A DNA stretch of 17,170 nucleotides from an uncultured Eubacteriales bacterium (GTDB taxonomy: Bacteria > Bacillota_A > Clostridia > Christensenellales > Aristaeellaceae): NCBI GenBank assembly GCA_902775835.1, contig CACYNZ010000026.1, forward strand, positions 1 through 17,170, given 5' to 3'. Every line of letters starts with the position of its first letter. Within the stretch, counting starts at the first letter, position 1. The translations under genes were made by a program, and so were the position numbers. Below, in pieces: positions 1 to 7,718 of this stretch. The notes beneath the pieces were generated by a model. The model saw only the letters and a program-made list of their open reading frames with translations, did not search any database and was not told where the DNA came from.

Positions 1-238
1 CTGCCAGGGCTCCGGGCACGCCCTTCCGCTTTTCCCCGATAAACGTGGAAACATTCAGGGCAATAATGCCGGGTGTGCACTGCCCGATGGAAAAATAATC
101 CCGCAGGTCATCCATGGTGGTCCAGTGCCTCTTGTCCACCAGTTCTCTTTCCAGGATCGGAAGCATGGCATAGCCGCCGCCAAAGGTCACGCATCCGATC
201 TGTACAAACGTCCAGTACAGCTCCAGTAATTCTTTCAT
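1..238 (-). CDS. Chromate transporter (CHR family), 5' part only
   Basis: Reading the minus strand from ATG at 238 gives 79 residues beginning MKELLELYWTFVQIG and continuing through FGGGYAMLPILERELV, a conserved N-terminal motif of CHR-family membrane transporters, then a GQCTPGIIALNVSTFIG segment also typical of the family. The product is expected to be an inner-membrane anion transporter; in Firmicutes these often occur as short single-domain paired proteins, so the annotated name does not prove chromate transport. The gene runs off the left edge, so its length and any partner are unknown. A ribosome binding site AAGGAGG lies at 254-248, 9 nt before the ATG. It is divergent from the LysR gene at 350, the usual arrangement for a LysR regulator and its target. 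Confidence 0.85.
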   Translation of the reverse strand, partial: MKELLELYWTFVQIGCVTFGGGYAMLPILERELVDKRHWTTMDDLRDYFSIGQCTPGIIALNVSTFIGEKRKGVPGALA

Positions 239-262
239 TGGCTGACTCCTCCTTACACCGGC

Positions 263-323
263 ATTATACGGCAGGATCATCCATCCTTAAAATATTGATT
301 TTATGGATATCCCATATTATATT
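263..323. promoter_or_regulatory. Divergent promoter/operator region between chromate transporter and LysR genes
   Basis: On the plus strand, TTGATT (295-300) and TATATT (318-323) are separated by 17 bp and would serve the LysR gene. On the minus strand, TATAAT (268-263) has a weak -35 (TTTAAG at 291-286, 17-bp spacing) pointing to the transporter. A small inverted repeat TATGG-N5-CCATA (302-316), with a central GGATATCC palindrome, sits inside the plus-strand promoter and upstream of the minus-strand one, where a LysR-type operator for divergent control would be expected. The promoter boxes are matched by eye and the operator is an inference. Confidence 0.5.
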
Positions 324-349
324 TGTATGGATAAACAGGAGGGATGCCC

Positions 350-1201
350 ATGGAAATCCATCAGCTCCGTCTTTTCCGGGAAGTCGTGGATGCGGGCAGC
401 ATCAGCGAAGCGGCCCGCCGTCTGAACCTGTCCCAGCCGCCCGTGAGCTATCATATCAAAATGCTGGAGCAGGAGCTTCAGGTCACCCTTTTCCAGCGCG
501 GCAGGCGCTCCATTGAACTGACCGAGGCCGGCCGGCTGCTCTATGAGCGCGCCGGTGCGCTTCTGGACATGGAAAGCACTGTATCCCGGGAAATCACCGA
601 AGCCGGTTCCCGGCGCACGCTCCGCATCGGAGTGACGCCCACCACGGCCCCGATCCTGATCCCGGCCCTGGCCGTGCTCGGACGCGAGGATGCATCGCTG
701 CGCTTTGAGGTCTTTGACGGTACCACCTTCCAGCTCAGGGATATGCTGGAAAAGCACCTTCTGGACTGCACCCTGATGCGCACCCCGGTGCATACAGAAG
801 GATTCCCGGTGGCCTCCCTCGGCTCCGAGCCCTTCATCGCCGCAGGCCGGGATGCGCATTTTTCCGATCCCCAGTCCGCAACGCTCCCGGAGCTGGCCCT
901 GGTCCCTGTAATCATCTACCGCAGGTATGAGACCCTGCTCCGCGGTGCGTTCCATGAGGCAGGACTCACGCCGGACATCCGCTGCATCTGCGATGATGCA
1001 CGCACAGCCGTGCTCATGGCCCAGGAGGGCATGGGCGTTGCCCTGCTGCCGCTTTCCATTTCCCCGGCTCCCGGTGCCCTGCCCGTACACATCATACGGG
1101 AAGCGCTCCTGGAGTCCGAGATTCTCTTTGTGCGCGGAAAAAATGCGGGCTCGGATGAGGTGCTCTCGCGTCTTGAGCGCCTCCTCATCCAGGCCCGCTG
1201 A
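350..1201 (+). CDS. LysR-family transcriptional regulator
   Basis: A 283-residue DNA-binding regulator. The N-terminal winged helix-turn-helix (about residues 1-60) is typical: MEIHQLRLFREVVDAGSIS, then AARRLNLSQPPVSYHIKML and LFQRGRRSIELTEAGR. The rest is the usual two-lobed effector-binding domain (about residues 85-283), and the length is normal for the family. ATG at 344 is possible but only 1 nt from the AGGAGG at 337-342; ATG at 350, 7 nt away, is much the better start and gives the classic LysR N-terminus. It is divergent from the chromate-transporter gene, so control of that gene and of itself is likely. The effector cannot be read from the sequence. Its 3' end is 7 bp from the 3' end of the convergent amylase gene and contains that gene's probable terminator. 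Confidence 0.92.
   Translation: MEIHQLRLFREVVDAGSISEAARRLNLSQPPVSYHIKMLEQELQVTLFQRGRRSIELTEAGRLLYERAGALLDMESTVSREITEAGSRRTLRIGVTPTTAPILIPALAVLGREDASLRFEVFDGTTFQLRDMLEKHLLDCTLMRTPVHTEGFPVASLGSEPFIAAGRDAHFSDPQSATLPELALVPVIIYRRYETLLRGAFHEAGLTPDIRCICDDARTAVLMAQEGMGVALLPLSISPAPGALPVHIIREALLESEILFVRGKNAGSDEVLSRLERLLIQAR
1138..1198 (-). terminator. Probable intrinsic terminator of the amylase gene, inside the LysR coding sequence
   Basis: On the minus strand, 11 nt past the amylase stop, a 16-position hairpin forms between 1198-1183 and 1160-1145 (GCGGGC and GGATGAGG blocks paired with CCTCATCC and GCCCGC, with two unpaired positions on each side between the blocks). The loop has a smaller possible stem. 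The hairpin is followed at once by ATTTTTT (1144-1138). All of this lies in the last 20 codons of the LysR gene on the other strand. Confidence 0.6.
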
Positions 1202-1208
1202 TATACGG

Positions 1209-2741
1209 TCAGATTCTCCTGAGCCAGACCGACAGGAACCGTCCCGCCGTGCGCAGGCCATGCCCCAGCATTTCCCGGGGCGTCTGCACCGGCACATACA
1301 GACTCATGCAGCCGTCTTTCACAGAAAAGACGGCTTTTCCCTGTTCGTCAATCTTCACGCGCTTCTGATCCCCGATCAGGCACACAAAGGTCCTGCCGGC
1401 AAACTTCTTTCCCACTTCCATTTCCTTCTGTCCGCCCGCTCCGTTGGTACACAGGAACACCAGCCCGCTGCCCGGCACGCGGTCATCGCCCTCGCGCACA
1501 AACCCGATCACGTTCGGATCATCCAGATAGTCGCGCTCATAGCCATAAGCCAGCTTCTGCCGCACCTTCATGAGAATCGGAAGTTCCGGCACCTTTCCGA
1601 TGCCGGAGCTCGGAATGCCCTTCAGGTCACCCCAGAACACGCAGGGATACCCTTCCTTCCTCAGAAGAATCAGGCCATAGGCACTGGCCTTGAACCAGCC
1701 CTGCACCCAGCTCTCCAGGCTCTGCCCCGGCTGCGTGTCATGATTGTCCACAAACGTCACCGCATTCTGGGCATGGGTGGATACCAGGGTATCATCCAGG
1801 ATATGCCGCATGTCATAGCCGCCCCCGGTGAAGGATGCCTGCAGGAAATGGAAGTGCAGCGGCACGTCAAACAGGTTCATGGCGTAGCCTGTCTGTTCCA
1901 GGTAATTGTGCAGCACATGCACATCGCTGTTCCAGTATTCGCCGACGCTGTATAGCTCTCTTCCGGTTTCCTGGCGCAGCCGGGACAGGAAATCCCGGTA
2001 GAAGCCGGCACTGATGTGCTTCACGGCATCCAGCCGGAATCCGTCGCAGCCGCTGGTTTTCAGAAACCAGCGGCCCCAGTTGAGCAGTTCCTCGCGCACC
2101 CATGGCGCGTTCACGTCCACATCACAGCCCATGAGGTAATCATAGTTGCCTTTTTCCCGGTCCACATCCTCCGCCCACTGCTTGCCTTCAAACAGGAACA
2201 GATGATGTTCCGGATCCGTGGAGGAATAATCCACACCGGTAAAGCAGGAAGCATTCCAGACAAACTCCGAATACTTTCCCCTGCGTCCCGGGAATGTGAA
2301 ATGCGTATATGCCCGGATTTCCTCCGGCGCGCCAAGCGTGTGCAGGCGGTTCTCCGTATCCACAGGTACGGCCCGCACCGTCTCTTCTTCCTCGCCGCCC
2401 ATCCGGTGATTCAGCACAAGATCGCAAAGCGCCTGCATGCCATAGCGCCGGATCTGGCGGACCGCCTCCTGAAACTCCGCCCGGGTGCCGTATTTCGTGG
2501 ACACACTGCCCTTCTGGTCAAACTCGCCCAGATCCCACAGGTCATATACGCCATATCCCGTGTCATGGATGCCGGCATTGCCCTTGGCGGCCGGCGGCAG
2601 CCATACGGCCGTAACGCCCTGAAACGCCAGGGTCCGGCTCATGCCGGCCAGACGTTTCCAGTGTCCCGCATCCGCGGGGAGTTCCCATTCAAAAGCCTGG
2701 AGCATGACACCGTTTTCCGTTTTTTTTCGAATGTTTCTCAC
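1209..2741 (-). CDS. Cytoplasmic alpha-amylase (GH13)
   Basis: A 510-residue glycoside hydrolase that should cleave internal alpha-1,4-glucan links in starch, glycogen or maltodextrin. The start region MLQAFEWELPADAGHW matches AmyS-type cytoplasmic/liquefying amylases. The conserved blocks are in order: DLVLNHR (about 107-113), GFRLDAVKH with nucleophile Asp238, GEYW with acid/base Glu268, and FVDNHDT with transition-state Asp335. GTG at 2741-2739 is chosen because GGGAGG ends 7 nt before it; upstream in-frame residues have no such site and lie in the leader. There is no signal peptide, so the enzyme acts inside the cell, probably on stored or imported glucan. It converges on LysR with a 7-bp gap, and no glycogen or maltose genes are adjacent. 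Confidence 0.9.
   Translation of the reverse strand: MRNIRKKTENGVMLQAFEWELPADAGHWKRLAGMSRTLAFQGVTAVWLPPAAKGNAGIHDTGYGVYDLWDLGEFDQKGSVSTKYGTRAEFQEAVRQIRRYGMQALCDLVLNHRMGGEEEETVRAVPVDTENRLHTLGAPEEIRAYTHFTFPGRRGKYSEFVWNASCFTGVDYSSTDPEHHLFLFEGKQWAEDVDREKGNYDYLMGCDVDVNAPWVREELLNWGRWFLKTSGCDGFRLDAVKHISAGFYRDFLSRLRQETGRELYSVGEYWNSDVHVLHNYLEQTGYAMNLFDVPLHFHFLQASFTGGGYDMRHILDDTLVSTHAQNAVTFVDNHDTQPGQSLESWVQGWFKASAYGLILLRKEGYPCVFWGDLKGIPSSGIGKVPELPILMKVRQKLAYGYERDYLDDPNVIGFVREGDDRVPGSGLVFLCTNGAGGQKEMEVGKKFAGRTFVCLIGDQKRVKIDEQGKAVFSVKDGCMSLYVPVQTPREMLGHGLRTAGRFLSVWLRRI
1310..1340 (+). terminator. Probable intrinsic terminator of the LysR gene, inside the amylase coding sequence
   Basis: AGCCGTCTTT (1310-1319) and AAAGACGGCT (1326-1335) form a perfect 10-bp stem with a 6-nt loop, followed by TTTCC on the plus strand. 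It lies about 110 nt beyond the LysR stop and encodes residues around AVFSVKDG of the amylase on the opposite strand. The T-run is short, so termination may be partial. Confidence 0.5.
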
Positions 2742-2778
2742 ACATCCGCCTCCCTTCCAGCGGGACCATTTTTCCTCC

Positions 2779-2815
2779 CCGGGGCATGCTCCCGCCCCGG
2801 TTGCTGGGAAGTATA
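2779..2815 (-). promoter_or_regulatory. Amylase promoter (extended -10) with leader hairpin
   Basis: On the minus strand, TGGTATACT has the TG-N-TATAAT-like form of an extended -10, with TATACT at 2815-2810. A TTGACA at 2828-2823 is too close (7 bp) to be the matching -35. Just downstream, CCGGGGC (2779-2785) and GCCCCGG (2794-2800) form a 7-bp G+C-only stem with an 8-nt loop. This would sit at the very 5' end of the mRNA, well before the GGGAGG site, as in 5' stabilising hairpins. The rest of 2816-2960 holds no gene that I can see. Confidence 0.4.
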
Positions 2816-2960
2816 CCACCCCTGTCAAGCAGTCTGCCCGGAAGCATCCCGTTCCTGCCGCTTTTTTTCCGCCCCTTTTCCGGGAACTTTTTCCCCCGGA
2901 AAGCGTCTTATCTTGCGATCCCGGGAAATGATCTCCGGGAAACGTCTTTCAGCACGATTC

Positions 2961-2989
2961 TTGACATTGGGAACATGCTTTCATATAAT
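2961..2989 (+). promoter_or_regulatory. Perfect-consensus sigma-70/sigma-A promoter
   Basis: TTGACA (2961-2966) and TATAAT (2984-2989) are both exact consensus hexamers with the optimal 17-bp spacer. Transcription should start near 2996 and give a leader of about 50 nt before the ATG at 3045. It predicts strong, largely constitutive expression of the secreted protein downstream. Confidence 0.85.
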
Positions 2990-3044
2990 TTTATTATCAA
3001 GTATTTCCCCGTTACAACATAATCTGCACAGGAGGTTTTGCTTT

Positions 3045-3791
3045 ATGAAGAAACTGTTTTCCGTATTTCTGGCCATCATGATGCTCTTCTCCATGAGCCT
3101 GGCCGCGGCAGAGGAAGCCGCACTGAAGCCCCTGGAAGTATCGACGGAAGAAGCCGTGGAACTTCCGGACCTGAGCGGCATCACCGCACCTGACTACGAT
3201 GCATACATGGAAGAGGACAAGGGTGACATCTCCATCAAGGGCCTGGTCACACATGACACCGTGGCCATTTCTGGAAGCCAGTATCAGGTGCTGACGCCCA
3301 CCGGCATCCTGTTCACCTATACGGCTCCCTCCGGCGTGGTGGCCCTCACCCAGGATTACGTCCAGCAGGCCACCCTGTTCAGCTCCTATTACAGCAATCC
3401 GCTGGAAGTCGTGTCCAAATGGATCGACAACGGCATGCATCTCAATGTCTACTATTCCACCAACGATGTGGACGTCTTCATCTATGTCTTTGATACGCCC
3501 ATGGCTCAGATCTTCCAGAACAGCAACAATATGACCCAGCAGGAAGCGGACTATCTGTTCAGCTACATGCAGACCGATGATGAGTACATCAAGGGCGCCA
3601 CTTCCGGCACCTACGGCTGGCTCGGCGGCAATGTCTGGTTCCTGGGCGACATGCGTGCCACCAAGGGCGTGGTCCGTCTGTTCAGCTTTGTGGGCGGCAA
3701 GGAAATCTATGCCTATGCCAAGATTACCTCCGATACCCAGTATGACAATGTGATCGACATGCTGGACACCCTGATCATCAGTGCCAGATAA
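3045..3791 (+). CDS. Secreted protein of unknown function
   Basis: A 248-residue protein with a clear Sec signal peptide (MKKLFSVFLAIMMLFSMSL, cleavage probably after LAAA or AAAE near residues 22-24). It has an acidic N-terminal stretch (EEAALKPLEVSTEEAVELPD) and then a mixed alpha/beta-looking domain rich in Tyr, Val, Phe and Asn. There is no lipobox Cys, sortase motif, repeat or enzyme motif that I recognise, and the mature part has no Cys. A PsbP/Mog1-like sandwich fold is possible from its alternating pattern, but this is only a guess. ATG at 3045 has GGAGG at 3031-3035. It is driven by a perfect-consensus promoter and followed by a terminator, so it is probably abundant. It may be linked to the exported protease gene that follows on the same strand. 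Confidence 0.85.
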   Translation: MKKLFSVFLAIMMLFSMSLAAAEEAALKPLEVSTEEAVELPDLSGITAPDYDAYMEEDKGDISIKGLVTHDTVAISGSQYQVLTPTGILFTYTAPSGVVALTQDYVQQATLFSSYYSNPLEVVSKWIDNGMHLNVYYSTNDVDVFIYVFDTPMAQIFQNSNNMTQQEADYLFSYMQTDDEYIKGATSGTYGWLGGNVWFLGDMRATKGVVRLFSFVGGKEIYAYAKITSDTQYDNVIDMLDTLIISAR

Positions 3792-3808
3792 TGATCCTGT
3801 TTCCATGC

Positions 3809-3841
3809 GCTGCGGGGCTTTTTCCCGCAGCCTTTCTTTTC
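3809..3841 (+). terminator. Intrinsic terminator after the secreted-protein gene
   Basis: GCTGCGGG (3809-3816) and CCCGCAGC (3824-3831) form a perfect 8-bp stem with a 7-nt T-rich loop, followed by CTTTCTTTTC. It lies 18 nt after the stop codon and only about 12 nt before the ribosome binding site of the next gene. Confidence 0.8.
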
Positions 3842-3866
3842 GGACCTTTTCAAGGAGGCAGCACCC

Positions 3867-6389
3867 ATGTTCCGTGTTTTTCTTTCCGTACTCCTTGCCC
3901 TAGTGCTTGCGGCATCATCCGGCATGGCGTCAGGCATCTTTACCACCACGCCTCCGGAGGGGACCGCCTCCCAGGAGACGGCTCAGACTGCTTCCCCGGA
4001 CATCACCCCTTTGCCTGAGGGCACCGGAACATCCGGACAGTCAGGCGTCCAGGGCGGGATCGGACACATCTCATCCGGATCTTCCGGGAACCAGCTTACC
4101 TCCGCACCGACGCCCATGCCGGTGGAACTGACCCCGGTGGAAAGCATTCCGACCGCGGAAAAGAAAGCCTGGACCGTCATGGTCTATCTGTGCGGCAGCA
4201 ATCTGGAATCCGGAAGCGCCAGTGCCTCACGGGATCTTGTGGAAATGGCCTCTGCCGGGTTTGACGAAAGCCAGATCAATGTGGTGGCCCTGACCGGAGG
4301 GTCTGCCCTGTGGGGGCTGAGCTTTATCCCTTCCCAGGCACTGACCCTGCTGGAAGTGCACAGGGATACGGTCTATCGGACAGGCATGTTCGAGCTGGCC
4401 AGCATGGGGCAGGCGGATACGCTTTCCAATTTTCTCAAGGTCACCCACGATCACTATCCCGCGGACCACTATGCCCTGATTCTTTGGAACCACGGCGGCG
4501 GCCCCAACCAGGGCGTCTGCGTAGATGAGCTCTTTGAAGGCGACCGCATCCTCATCCCGGAACTTGTCTCCGCTCTCAAGGACAGTCCGTTCGCATCCAG
4601 GCCTCTTGACTGGATCGGGTTTGATGCCTGCCTCATGGGTTCCCTGGAAATCGCGGATGCCCTGCATCCCTATGCCGGATATCTTGTCGCCTCGGAGGAA
4701 GTGGAACCGGCCCTCGGCTGGAACTACGAGATGCTCAGGGGGCTGGAAAAGGACAAAACCGCGGAGGACACCGGGCGGCGTATTGTGGATACCTATTTTG
4801 CCGGACTCGCGCCGTACCAGAGCCATCTCGACGGCATTCAGACCCTTTCCGTGGTGAATCTTGCCAAGGTCGACACGCTGAAGGAAGCGCTGGGAAACCT
4901 GTTTGAAGAGCTTTCTGCAGCACTGACCCGGGAGAGCTTTGCGCAGCTCGCCCGTGCCCGGGAAAGCACCATTCCCTTCGGACACACGGACAATCCCATT
5001 AAGTATCTGGATTATGACCTGCTTGATCTGAAGAACTTCATTTCGCAGCTTCCCTTTGTCTCGGACGCGAGCAGGTCCGCCGTGCTCTCCGCTCTGGACA
5101 ATGCGGTGGTCTATTCCAAATCCAACGCCAGGGATATCGGCGGTCTTTCCCTCTATCATCCCTACTACTCAGGAATATACTACCGCTACTTCGAGGATGT
5201 CTACACAAAAATGGCGCCTTCCAGGTCCTATACAGAGTATATCGGTCAGTTCCTGGATTACATGACGGGAGAATCCCAGACCGACTGGAGCGGCATGTCC
5301 ACCCTCGGGCATATCTCCAAGGATATACGGTCCCAGTTCAGCCTGAAGCTTACCCCGTCCCAGCGTCAGTATCTGGCTGAAATCCTGCTCCGTGTGTATC
5401 AGAAGGATCCGGAAAGCGGAGCCTACAGTCTGGTGGCTGTGGTTCCCGACGTCGAAATCGATGACGAGGGCGTTGCCTCCGCAGAATATGCTCACCGGGC
5501 CCTGTTTGTGGTGGACGGCGAAGGAAACCCTGTTTCCGGAGCCCTGCCCTATACCGTGCTTGAAAGCGGCAGATACGGCGTGGAAGCCGTGCTCATTCAA
5601 AGCACCGACGGCGGCGGGGAAATCCGCCGGAATGTCCGTCTGGTGTACGACCTTGAAAGCAGAGACGGCACGCTGTCCCTTGTCTCCATTGAAGGACAGG
5701 ATGCATTCACCGGCGCCTACACGGCCCGCATGAGCCTGAACCTGGAAGACTTTGCCCGCATGGAGTTCCTGCGTGAAACCCGGAATCCGGTCCAGGCAGC
5801 CGAAGGCATTCTGGCCGGTTACGAAAACTGGGAAACCGTCAGCACCGAAAGCATCAGCGTGGATCTGACAAAACCCTGGAATCTCATGATGCTGCACCAG
5901 CAGCTGGATCCTGCCACGCTCCATGTTTCCTTTGCCATCCGGGATCTGCAGAACGGACTGTATGCCAGCTCCCTGGTTTCCCTTGAAAAGATCCCCGATC
6001 CGACTCCCGATCCCGATTCTGTCGTGCTGACCTACGGCATAGAAGGCGAAGACTATCTGTCCCTGGACGGCTTCAAGCTGACCCGGCGTGAAAACGGAAG
6101 CATGATTCTGGCCTTCCGCGCCACCAGCCTTACGGACACCGAGTGCATCGTGCAGGTGAGAAATCTGCGCATCAACGGAATTGCGGTGGATGCAGAAGCC
6201 GACATCTATGGAAGCGGCGCTCACGACGGTCTCACCTCCGGCGAAGAGCAGCCCCTGATGCTGATGATTCCCGCCGATGCGGTTTCCGGAATCGAAACGG
6301 TGAAAACCGTGGAGTTTGACATGCGCCTGGTAAACGCCGAGACCGAGGAGGAAATCGTCACGCTCCCGGCTTCCGCACGCATGCAGTAA
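3867..6389 (+). CDS. Exported clostripain-family (C11) cysteine peptidase
   Basis: An 840-residue protease. An N-terminal signal peptide (about residues 1-22, no lipobox Cys) is followed by a Pro/Thr/Ser/Gly-rich linker to about residue 95. The C11 catalytic domain then begins WTVMVYLCGSNLES (102-115). The catalytic dyad is visible as ALILWNHGGG (His209) and IGFDACLMGS (Cys255), with the supporting ASEEVEPALGW segment near 276-285. After about residue 480 a long C-terminal region with beta-rich character probably mediates substrate or surface binding; I recognise no named domain there. AGGAGG (3853-3858) is 8 nt before the ATG. C11 enzymes usually cleave after Arg or Lys, which is family knowledge and not shown by this sequence. 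No separate promoter is evident after the upstream terminator, so expression may depend on read-through. Confidence 0.9.
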   Translation: MFRVFLSVLLALVLAASSGMASGIFTTTPPEGTASQETAQTASPDITPLPEGTGTSGQSGVQGGIGHISSGSSGNQLTSAPTPMPVELTPVESIPTAEKKAWTVMVYLCGSNLESGSASASRDLVEMASAGFDESQINVVALTGGSALWGLSFIPSQALTLLEVHRDTVYRTGMFELASMGQADTLSNFLKVTHDHYPADHYALILWNHGGGPNQGVCVDELFEGDRILIPELVSALKDSPFASRPLDWIGFDACLMGSLEIADALHPYAGYLVASEEVEPALGWNYEMLRGLEKDKTAEDTGRRIVDTYFAGLAPYQSHLDGIQTLSVVNLAKVDTLKEALGNLFEELSAALTRESFAQLARARESTIPFGHTDNPIKYLDYDLLDLKNFISQLPFVSDASRSAVLSALDNAVVYSKSNARDIGGLSLYHPYYSGIYYRYFEDVYTKMAPSRSYTEYIGQFLDYMTGESQTDWSGMSTLGHISKDIRSQFSLKLTPSQRQYLAEILLRVYQKDPESGAYSLVAVVPDVEIDDEGVASAEYAHRALFVVDGEGNPVSGALPYTVLESGRYGVEAVLIQSTDGGGEIRRNVRLVYDLESRDGTLSLVSIEGQDAFTGAYTARMSLNLEDFARMEFLRETRNPVQAAEGILAGYENWETVSTESISVDLTKPWNLMMLHQQLDPATLHVSFAIRDLQNGLYASSLVSLEKIPDPTPDPDSVVLTYGIEGEDYLSLDGFKLTRRENGSMILAFRATSLTDTECIVQVRNLRINGIAVDAEADIYGSGAHDGLTSGEEQPLMLMIPADAVSGIETVKTVEFDMRLVNAETEEEIVTLPASARMQ

Positions 6390-6444
6390 CACACATAAGG
6401 CCTGATCCCGGGCAGCAAAAGAGGAAGCACGTTTTCAGGCCATG

Positions 6445-6485
6445 GGAAAAGCGGTCAGATTCCACATGAATCCGGCCGCTTTTCC
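6445..6485. terminator. Bidirectional terminator between convergent protease and MBL-hydrolase genes
   Basis: GGAAAAGCGGTC (6445-6456) pairs with GGCCGCTTTTCC (6474-6485) over 12 positions with one G-T pair. The stem continues inward as GATTC/GAATC around a 5-nt loop. The A4/T4 tracts are in the stem base, so the same structure gives a T-run on either strand. It sits centrally in the 114-bp gap between two converging genes. Confidence 0.75.
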
Positions 6486-6503
6486 TGTGCCCCCGAATCG
6501 TTT

Positions 6504-7319
6504 TCAGTTTTCAGCCCTCACAAGGATCGGCTCCGTGATGCGCGGGATCCGGCAGATCATCCGGCCCGGGTATTTGGCGTCCAGATAATCCTCAAACTCC
6601 GCCGGGTCAGCGCTGTTATCCCGGAACATGTCCCAGTGCCCCGGGATCACCATGCCCAGCGGAAGCTCTCCGGCCAGATCCGCAGCTTCCTGAAAGGTCA
6701 TGTTCCCGATGCAGTTCCTGCGGTAGCGTTTTCCGTCCCGGCCGTTGATGGGAAGCAGTGCCGCGTCAAAGGGCCCAAGCTTCCGCAGCTTCGGTGCCAT
6801 GCCCTCATAGCGCAGCGTGTCCCCGGCATGATAGATGCGCACGCCGTTGCCTTCCAGAATATACTGCAGACAGGGGTACAGTCCGGTGTCCATATCCCTG
6901 TCCAGGAACTCATGGGCCGCGGCAATCGCGCGGATCGTGATCTCCCCGATCCGGCAGCACGCCCCGTCATTGAGGCCCACGCAGCGTTTTCCAGGAATCC
7001 CCTGTGCCTGAAGCTCCGCCATATGATAGCCCGGGAACACGAAGCATGCATCCGCGTTTGTGCCTGCCCACACCTTCCAGGCATCCATGTCAATATGGTC
7101 ACGGTGGTTATGGCTTCCCAGAAACGCGTGCACCCCGGTCACCTCTTCCGTCGGCACAGGCGGCGGCACCTGACGGTCATCCGACGGCGTTGCGAAGTAG
7201 TCTATGCACACCAGGGTATCGCCCATCCGGACCATCAGCCCCATCTGGCCGAGCCACCAGAGCACTGCGGACCCGTAAGGGGCCGGCGTGTCCAGGATGC
7301 GTTCCATCAATGCATTCAT
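6504..7319 (-). CDS. UlaG-like metallo-beta-lactamase-fold hydrolase
   Basis: A 271-residue cytoplasmic hydrolase. The metal-binding signature is SHNHRDHID (His70, His72, Asp74, His75), followed by AAAHE (His136), YHAGDT (Asp167) and PGHWDMF (His228). This order and the GDT/LPING blocks are those of the UlaG (L-ascorbate-6-phosphate lactonase-like) branch, but no ascorbate pathway genes are here, so the substrate is unknown. Its ATG overlaps the stop codon of the MerR gene (ATGA, 7319-7316), with AAGGAAGG just upstream, so the two are translationally coupled. By context it may process a product of the stress that the MerR protein senses; this is inference. Confidence 0.88.
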   Translation of the reverse strand: MNALMERILDTPAPYGSAVLWWLGQMGLMVRMGDTLVCIDYFATPSDDRQVPPPVPTEEVTGVHAFLGSHNHRDHIDMDAWKVWAGTNADACFVFPGYHMAELQAQGIPGKRCVGLNDGACCRIGEITIRAIAAAHEFLDRDMDTGLYPCLQYILEGNGVRIYHAGDTLRYEGMAPKLRKLGPFDAALLPINGRDGKRYRRNCIGNMTFQEAADLAGELPLGMVIPGHWDMFRDNSADPAEFEDYLDAKYPGRMICRIPRITEPILVRAEN

Positions 7320-7699
7320 GCGTTTTCCTTCCTTTCTTCATAGGCCTTCAGCTTTTCGGAGAAAAAGTTCAGTTTCCAGGTCACCTTTTCCAGATACGTC
7401 TGCATCTCCTGCATTTTCCGGATCATGGATTCCCGGTGTTCCCGGAGCAGGTCCACGCGCTCCTGCAGCGTATGCTCGCCCTCATGCGTCAGTTCCATGA
7501 ACCGCGCAATCTCCTGAATGGACATGCCGGTATTCTTCAGACAGCAGACAAGGCCGAGGGACTCCAGGTCATCATCCGTATACTGCCGGAATCCGCCCTG
7601 ACTTCTGTCCACGCCGCGGAGCACGCCTTCCTTTTCATAATATCTGAGCGTATGCGCACTCAGGCCCGTCTTTTCACTGACTTCACGTATGGAATACAT
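7316..7699 (-). CDS. MerR-family regulator, AdhR/NmlR-like
   Basis: A 127-residue regulator. The winged helix-turn-helix begins MYSIREVSEKTGLSAHTLRY, continues to GGFRQYTDDDLE, and is followed by a long dimerisation coil (about 75-122). There is no metal-binding C-terminal tail. Cys residues occur at 52 and 53 (LVCCLKN). The single conserved Cys52 of Bacillus subtilis AdhR, which senses aldehydes and quinones, is at the same position (established knowledge), so thiol-based carbonyl or electrophile sensing is likely. GGAGG (7712-7708) lies 8 nt before the ATG. It is divergent from a three-gene oxidoreductase operon whose promoter has MerR architecture, and it is coupled to the MBL-hydrolase gene downstream. 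Confidence 0.9.
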   Translation of the reverse strand: MYSIREVSEKTGLSAHTLRYYEKEGVLRGVDRSQGGFRQYTDDDLESLGLVCCLKNTGMSIQEIARFMELTHEGEHTLQERVDLLREHRESMIRKMQEMQTYLEKVTWKLNFFSEKLKAYEERKENA

Positions 7700-7718
7700 G
7701 GAAATTTCCTCCAGACTA

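Noticed and set aside
2823..2828. Minus-strand TTGACA as the amylase -35 box
   Set aside because: Only 7 bp from the TATACT box; not a functional pairing, so the extended -10 reading was preferred.
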